DNA of 64,000 nucleotides, taken from an uncultured Ruminococcus sp. GTDB lineage: Bacteria > Bacillota > Clostridia > Oscillospirales > Acutalibacteraceae. The notes under the pieces are model-generated. The model did not search any database. It was not told where the DNA came from and worked only from the letters and a program-made list of their open reading frames with translations. How positions within the stretch are numbered: the first letter of the stretch is position 1; every line of letters begins with the position of its first letter. The DNA lies in NCBI GenBank assembly GCA_900539465.1, contig UQCF01000008.1, positions 58,111 through 122,110 of the forward strand, in the 5' to 3' direction. This document shows, one piece after another, positions 59,533-64,000 of this stretch. The translations under genes and the position numbers were made by a program.

Positions 59533-60488
59533 TATATCAGCTCTCCGCAAATATTTTCTCTAATCAAATCAAACGGCAAATTGTTGTCTGTTATCAGCCA
59601 CAGTTTAACATATGCCGCAAGGGGAGACATCTCCGGCAAAACCGTTATGCCGAGAGTTTCAAATGCCGACGCGCTTTCATATGCCGTGCTGCCGGAGCCG
59701 GTGAGAAACACCGGAATATTTTTTTCTTTCGCTTTTTTAAAAACCGTACTCTCGTGAGTGTTCAGCGTTCCGCAATGAAAGCTTGAGTGTAAAACGGCGG
59801 CAATGCCGGCAGGAATATCGCCGCAGTAAAGACCTGCCCTCGCTTCAAGGCAAAGAATTTTTCGGCAGTATTTTTGAAGCTTTGCATCTTTAAAAATGTC
59901 GGCTCTGTTGCCCTCTGCTTTAAAATTCGGATTTTTCACAAATCCGCTGTCTTTAAATTCGCCGAAAAACAAGTTTTTTACACTTTCAAAATCATTGCTG
60001 TAAGGCGCGGCGGCAATAAGCCTTGTGCCGAGGTGGACTTTTCTTTTGCCGCTGTCGTTTCGGTAACACACAAAAACGCCTTTCCCTAAATTTTGCCTTA
60101 TGAACTCCACCGAATCGGTGAAATTTATATATCCGTTTGTGCGCTCATCGTCGAGCACATACTGTGCGCCGACAAGCATAATCGGAATTTCGGCACCGGC
60201 AAAAATAAAACCGAGAGCGGCGGCGGAGTATTGCATGGTGTCTGTGCCGTGCGTTATGATTATGCCGTCATAATTTTTTTTGAGCAGCTCTTTTATCTGC
60301 AAAACAAGTTTGTTTATATGCTCGCCCGTCAAATATTCGCTCAAGCTTGTGTAAGGCTCATAAATGTCGGCTTTAACATCTTTAGGGCAGACGGAAAGCA
60401 GCTTTCTGTTCGGCATACCTGGGGCGATAACTCCGCCGTCTGCCTTGCTGCCTATTGTGCCGCCGGTGAAAACAACTGCAATGTTCAT
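59532..60488 (-). CDS. ansA: L-asparaginase
   Basis: A 318-aa asparaginase/glutaminase-family hydrolase that turns asparagine into aspartate and ammonia. The first catalytic threonine lies in FTGGTIGSK and the second in IIITHGTDTMQYSA. FICAGAEIPIMLVGAQ-like segment reads GFIFAGAEIPIMLVGAQ. No signal peptide, so cytosolic type I. The family also has archaeal GatD-like members, but no GatE partner is nearby. A strong terminator lies between it and the gene upstream; no separate promoter is obvious in the 20 bp before it. Confidence 0.9.
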   Translation of the reverse strand: MNIAVVFTGGTIGSKADGGVIAPGMPNRKLLSVCPKDVKADIYEPYTSLSEYLTGEHINKLVLQIKELLKKNYDGIIITHGTDTMQYSAAALGFIFAGAEIPIMLVGAQYVLDDERTNGYINFTDSVEFIRQNLGKGVFVCYRNDSGKRKVHLGTRLIAAAPYSNDFESVKNLFFGEFKDSGFVKNPNFKAEGNRADIFKDAKLQKYCRKILCLEARAGLYCGDIPAGIAAVLHSSFHCGTLNTHESTVFKKAKEKNIPVFLTGSGSTAYESASAFETLGITVLPEMSPLAAYVKLWLITDNNLPFDLIRENICGELI

Positions 60489-60508
60489 ACTGCACCTTCT
60501 TAATTCAT

Positions 60509-60537
60509 TAAAAAAGAGCCGAGATTTTCGGCTCTTT
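60509..60537 (-). terminator. Terminator after the gene at 60558-61664
   Basis: Stem AAGAGCCGA/TCGGCTCTT (60514-60522 with 60528-60536), followed on the minus strand by a T tract. Confidence 0.9.
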
Positions 60538-60557
60538 CTTGTAGTATGTTATTTAGT

Positions 60558-61664
60558 TTACCACTTAAAGTTCTTCATTACCAAGGAAGTTTCTGCCTCG
60601 GCTACACCCGAAGAATTGAGTACGTTTGAGATGTTGCTCTTGAACGAGAAGTTTACGTTAACCTGCTTTATGTTGCCTGTTTTAGCGTCTATAACGGCTT
60701 TAACAACAGCACCGGAGTAGCTCTCGTCTATGTTGGGGGTTTTGGCTACCGCCGAAACGGCAGCTGCAAAGTTTTCGGCACTTTTATGGTCCCAATAATG
60801 CTTATCCTTTTCACCGACTGCGATGCCGCATCTGTCAAGAGCGGTGTTACCTGCGGAAATAACTTTTCCTTCTTTAACCTGGCTTGAGCCGTTTGCAAGG
60901 GTAAGGGTAATTGTATATGCTCCGCCGTTTTCTGTTATTACGGCTTTGGTTACATCGGAAGTTTTAAGAGCCGAGGCTTTGTAGTATTTATGGTATGCAC
61001 CGTTAATATCGTCTGCATTTATTGTGTGGGTGAATCTGTACTCATCGCCGACGGTCATGAATTTATAGATGGTGCCCTTGAACTTTGAGAAAACAAAGCC
61101 TGCGTCAAATTTCTTTTCTTTTGTGTATCTGTCTTTTGTGAAAACAACTTTTTTAGACTCAACCTTTTTGCTGGCTGTGTTGTAGTAGTTAACGATTTCT
61201 GCCTTTGTTTTGGGTGCGCTGCTTGTTGAAGAAGTGCCGCCCTTTGTTGAGCTGCCCGAAGAAGTGCTGCCGCCCGTAGAGGACGAATCACCCGAAGCAC
61301 TGCCGTCTGCCGAAGCGTCGCCTGCCGCGGTGCCGTCATCTGTAGCCGTGCCGTCGTCTGCAACAGTGCCGTCATCTGCCACAGTGCCGTCATCTGCTAT
61401 TGTGCCGTCGCCCGAGACATCGCCCGAAACTGCCGCACTGCCTGCGCCTGCCGATTTTTCCGCAACCTTGAGCTTTGTGTCTGCAATTTTGCTGACGCCC
61501 ATCGAAACAGAAACAAGAACTATCGCAACGCAAACGACTGCGCTTATGCAGTTGATAAGCGTTGTTTTAACCTTTGTATCCATAGGAACTTTATTTGCTT
61601 TCTTTTCGGCTTTAGCCGCTTTTTTGGCAGCCTTTTTAGCCTGCTTTTCTTCTTTCTTGCCCAT
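60558..61664 (-). CDS. Membrane-anchored protein with Asp-Gly-Thr repeats and duplicated FMN-binding-like module
   Basis: A 368-aa protein. The N-terminus is Lys/Ala-rich (KKAAKKAAKAEKKANK), then one membrane helix near residues 38-60. Residues 75-155 are low complexity: six-residue DDGTVA-like units (five or so copies) then Gly/Ser/Thr-rich sequence. Two extracellular modules follow, each ending with strands such as VTKAVITENGGAYTITLTLA and KAVIDAKTGNIKQVNVNFSF, resembling FMN-bind or PepSY-like folds but without sure family match. Start ATG at 61664 with AGGAGG. Promoter at 61698-61726. Surface role is inferred. Confidence 0.75.
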   Translation of the reverse strand: MGKKEEKQAKKAAKKAAKAEKKANKVPMDTKVKTTLINCISAVVCVAIVLVSVSMGVSKIADTKLKVAEKSAGAGSAAVSGDVSGDGTIADDGTVADDGTVADDGTATDDGTAAGDASADGSASGDSSSTGGSTSSGSSTKGGTSSTSSAPKTKAEIVNYYNTASKKVESKKVVFTKDRYTKEKKFDAGFVFSKFKGTIYKFMTVGDEYRFTHTINADDINGAYHKYYKASALKTSDVTKAVITENGGAYTITLTLANGSSQVKEGKVISAGNTALDRCGIAVGEKDKHYWDHKSAENFAAAVSAVAKTPNIDESYSGAVVKAVIDAKTGNIKQVNVNFSFKSNISNVLNSSGVAEAETSLVMKNFKW

Positions 61665-61697
61665 AAAAGAAATCCTCCTGATTTTATTGATATGATA

Positions 61698-61726
61698 ATT
61701 ATATATTAAAACCTGTAATTTTGCAA
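61698..61726 (-). promoter_or_regulatory. Promoter of the gene at 60558-61664
   Basis: TTGCAA (61726-61721), 17 bp, TATAAT (61703-61698) on the minus strand, 33 bp before the ATG. Confidence 0.75.
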
Positions 61727-61755
61727 CTGATAATTTTGAACGAAAAAACACATGC

Positions 61756-62517
61756 TTAATTGAACATATCCACGATTTCTCCGTCGGTTGCGGATATAAG
61801 TATCTCATTATCAGAGGACATCATGCCGACCGAGACATGAACATCAGAGAAATTGTGGCTTTCAAATTCATTAAGGCAGGTTTTTGACATACTTGCAATG
61901 CTCTCTGCAAGCGTTTGCCACTGAGTCGGGTCTATTTGATAAAGCGCGGCGCACGCCTTGTAGCTTTTGTTAAAGTAGGCGGCGATTATAAGCTGCTTTT
62001 TGTCTTTGTCATAGTGACCCTCGGCATTGTAACCGTCTGCGCGGAATTTGCTTTTTATATCGTCAATAAGCACCTCGGCAAGCTTTTCGCGCGTATTTAC
62101 CGATTTATCCGCTGTTGTCGGCTCTTCATACTCTGCGGTGACGGCACTGCTAAATTTGCCCGATACCGCTTTGCCGTCTTTTTTGTATGAATATTCCGTG
62201 ATTTCGGCGCTTCTGCTGCTCTCGTCACAGCGTGCGCTGAGCGTGACCTCTTCACCCGGCTCTATTTTTATGGGGTAAGTCATTTCGGCTTCGTCAATTT
62301 TGTTTTGCTTTTCATCATATATTGCGGCTTTTATTTTAAGGTCGGATATTTGCTCGCTTTCACCGTTTTTTATGACGAATTTTACTATCATATCCTCGCC
62401 CGCACCCGTGAGCGAGGAACTCACCGCCTCAATGCGTCCTCCTTTGCCGGAGCATGACGTGAGAAACATCAGCATGAATATCAAAAAAATCGAAGCGGAT
62501 TTTTTTAAAATTTTCAA
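61756..62517 (-). CDS. Lipoprotein of unknown function
   Basis: A 253-aa protein with a lipoprotein signal peptide ending FMLMFLTSC. The mature part starts with a beta-rich domain of about 100 residues (VKFVIKNGESEQISDLKIKA, then IEPGEEVTLSARCDES) like an Ig-type or FxLYD fold, followed by a helical domain with a conserved-looking GHYDKDKKQLIIAAYFNKS. Start is read as a TTG at 62517 with AAGGCGG eight bases upstream; a GTG at 62526 would overlap that site. It follows the DUF815 gene directly. Confidence 0.75.
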   Translation of the reverse strand: MKILKKSASIFLIFMLMFLTSCSGKGGRIEAVSSSLTGAGEDMIVKFVIKNGESEQISDLKIKAAIYDEKQNKIDEAEMTYPIKIEPGEEVTLSARCDESSRSAEITEYSYKKDGKAVSGKFSSAVTAEYEEPTTADKSVNTREKLAEVLIDDIKSKFRADGYNAEGHYDKDKKQLIIAAYFNKSYKACAALYQIDPTQWQTLAESIASMSKTCLNEFESHNFSDVHVSVGMMSSDNEILISATDGEIVDMFN

Positions 62518-62518
62518 A

Positions 62519-63763
62519 TTATTCACCGCCTTGTGAATTTGATAAGCTGTCTATAAACTGGCGTGCAATTCTGCCGGACATTCCGCCGTGTCGAAGCTCC
62601 CAAACTCTTGCCATGTCAAGAAGCTCGTCATCGGGAATATTCAAACCGCTCCTTTTTGCAAGGTGCAGAACAATTTGCTGATATTCTTTTTGAATGGGTC
62701 TCATAAAGCTTATCGCAACGCCGAAACGCTCCGCAAGAGAGAGCTTTTCCTGCACGGTGTCGGAGTGGTGAATATCCGCCTGTGTGTCGTTGCGGTCGCT
62801 CCATGTTTCTTTTATAAGGTGGCGGCGGTTAGACGTTGCGTAAATCAAAACATTTGACGGCTTCGGCTGTATTCCGCCCTCAATGACCGATTTGAGATAT
62901 TTATATTCTATCTCAAAATCTTCAAAAGAGAGGTCGTCTATATAAACAATGAAACGGTAGTTGCGGTCTTTTAAAGAGTCGATAACCGCGGAGAGATATT
63001 TAAACTGATATTTGTTTACGTCGATTATGCGAAGTCCCTTTGACCAATATTCGTTGAGCACTGCTTTGATGCTTGTGGATTTGCCCGTGCCTGCCGCACC
63101 GTAAAGCAAAACATTGTTTGCCGCTTTGCCGCCGACGAATGCTTCGGTGTTGTCGCAAAGCTGTTTCTTCTGCGTTTCATATCCCCATAGGTCGTCGAGA
63201 GTTACGTCGCTGAATTTTTTAACGGGAACAAGAGTGAAATTATCACCGCTTTCTTTTATAACAAACGCTTTGTTAAGGCCGAAGCTGCCCGTGCCGAAAT
63301 CTTTATAAAATTTTGCGAGCACGGCGGCAAAATCCTCCGCGGATTTTGTTTTGTCAAGCTCTTTGCAAAGCGAAAGAGCCATTTTGCCTATCTCGGTGTC
63401 GGCGGTTGCTTCTTTGTAAATGGTGCAGGTGTAGTCTTGAAGCTTTTTGACGGTGCCGCAGTGTGACGAATTTTTGAAATCATAAAAATAAGCGTTTCTC
63501 AAAATTTCGGCGTCAGAGAGCGCAAGAGAATATGCGCCGCCCTTTTGCATTTCTCTTTTTTCGCAAGAGAGCGAAAACGGGTTTTCGTCATTCATCATCA
63601 AAAGAGCGAGATAAGCTTTTATTACGTTGCCGCTTAAAGAATATTTTTCTGCCGTTTGCGACACGGCAAAAACCGCGTCAAAAAAGTTATCATCATCATT
63701 TATAATGGAATGTATAGCTTTGTAGCCGTCATATTTTCCGTAGAGCATCATTGAATCCGGCAT
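62519..63763 (-). CDS. DUF815-family AAA+ ATPase
   Basis: A 414-aa P-loop ATPase. The N-terminal 180 residues are helical; the ATPase has LWGYETQKKQLCDNTEAF, Walker A GAAGTGKST (residues 222-230), Walker B FIVYIDDLSFE and the sensor stretch VLIYATSNRRHLIKETWSDR. DUF815 proteins are widespread but their job is unknown. Start at 63763 with GAAAGG upstream. Its promoter is at 63798-63826, and it is the first gene of a two-gene unit with the lipoprotein. Confidence 0.92.
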   Translation of the reverse strand: MPDSMMLYGKYDGYKAIHSIINDDDNFFDAVFAVSQTAEKYSLSGNVIKAYLALLMMNDENPFSLSCEKREMQKGGAYSLALSDAEILRNAYFYDFKNSSHCGTVKKLQDYTCTIYKEATADTEIGKMALSLCKELDKTKSAEDFAAVLAKFYKDFGTGSFGLNKAFVIKESGDNFTLVPVKKFSDVTLDDLWGYETQKKQLCDNTEAFVGGKAANNVLLYGAAGTGKSTSIKAVLNEYWSKGLRIIDVNKYQFKYLSAVIDSLKDRNYRFIVYIDDLSFEDFEIEYKYLKSVIEGGIQPKPSNVLIYATSNRRHLIKETWSDRNDTQADIHHSDTVQEKLSLAERFGVAISFMRPIQKEYQQIVLHLAKRSGLNIPDDELLDMARVWELRHGGMSGRIARQFIDSLSNSQGGE

Positions 63764-63797
63764 TTTTATCGACCTTTCAGTGTTTTGTTTAAGCAAG

Positions 63798-63826
63798 ATT
63801 ATACAACAATATTTTTTGATTTTCAA
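63798..63826 (-). promoter_or_regulatory. Promoter of the DUF815-lipoprotein unit
   Basis: TTGAAA (63826-63821), 17 bp, TATAAT (63803-63798) on the minus strand, 35 bp before the ATG at 63763. Confidence 0.78.
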
Positions 63827-63857
63827 TACGGAACATATATCTTTGTATAAGTTCGTG

Positions 63858-63970
63858 CACCGCCGCACGTCGCCTCTGATTTAGGGGCGGTACGGCGAAG
63901 CCGTGACGGAGGAGTTAATTCGGCGGCATAAGGGCGTGAAACCGAGGCGGTGTGCCCTCACACCGCCGAG
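63858..63970 (-). repeat. Partial copy of the dispersed hairpin-rich repeat
   Basis: It has the recurring blocks TACGGCGAAGCCGTGACGGAG and, later, GGCGGTGTGCCCTCACACCGCC-like sequence, in the orientation seen at 35310-35835. Only about half a unit is present. Confidence 0.75.
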
Positions 63971-64000
63971 AAAAAAGAGCCGACGCGGCAGCGTCGGCTC
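63971..64000 (-). terminator. Terminator of a gene beyond the window
   Basis: A 10-bp perfect stem GAGCCGACGC/GCGTCGGCTC (63977-63986 with 63991-64000) followed by six Ts on the minus strand; the gene it serves lies to the right of the window. Confidence 0.85.

Overview
The window looks like a chromosomal segment of a low-to-mid GC Clostridium-class Firmicute, most likely in the Oscillospirales/Ruminococcaceae. Evidence: split transketolase, LL-diaminopimelate aminotransferase (dapL) beside dapF, SepF and DivIVA, MutS/MutL next to MiaB and a RicA/YmcA-like protein (the order seen in Bacillus), an endonuclease-type MutL, a SpoIVFA/SpoIVFB-like M23/M50 pair, and good AGGAGG ribosome binding sites with frequent TTG/GTG starts. 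No prophage, transposase, CRISPR array, rRNA or tRNA gene was found. The species is not identifiable by eye.

Layout. 1-15.9 kb (minus): one long co-directional run miaB, ricA-like, mutS, mutL, miaA, an HlyD-like protein, yggS, sepF, divIVA, lspA, rluD, tktN, tktC and a partial membrane-anchored propeller-like protein cut by the window edge. 16-24.4 kb: an SDR, then a PepSY system (two secreted four-PepSY proteins, a histidine kinase with PepSY-like sensor segments, and an OmpR-type regulator) whose three promoters share the same 11-bp-period direct repeat; then a lipoprotein, a TM2 zinc-ribbon protein divergent from a small XRE regulator with 19-bp operators, and a membrane protein. 24.5-32.3 kb (minus): dnaA, an ANTAR protein, dapF, dapL, ftsY, rdgB, yhbY, smpB and the tmRNA gene ssrA, which is flanked on both sides by tandem repeats, one set carrying copies of the tmRNA 3' end. 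32.4-35.3 kb (plus): rpmH, rnpA, yidD, yidC, jag.

35.3-45.3 kb: hairpin-rich dispersed repeats, an LCP ligase, a neutral-ceramidase-like protein, a minus-strand group (antiporter, GDPD, GNAT) and glycogen phosphorylase. 45.3-50.4 kb (minus): an M16 peptidase pair, lgt, a PspC protein and a secreted DUF4474 protein. 50.5-56.9 kb (plus): an HPr-kinase-like protein, an ABC exporter, PqqD and an S26-like peptidase (a candidate orphan peptide-modification/export system), then an ABC-F ATPase and an M23/M50 pair. 56.9-64 kb: manA, a phage-tail-like/LRR protein with a small partner, asparaginase, a repeat-bearing membrane-anchored protein, a lipoprotein and a DUF815 ATPase.

The most interesting parts are the PepSY regulon with visible operators, the orphan PqqD/HprK/ABC/S26 cluster, the tmRNA locus with duplicated 3' ends, and the XRE/TM2 operator pair.
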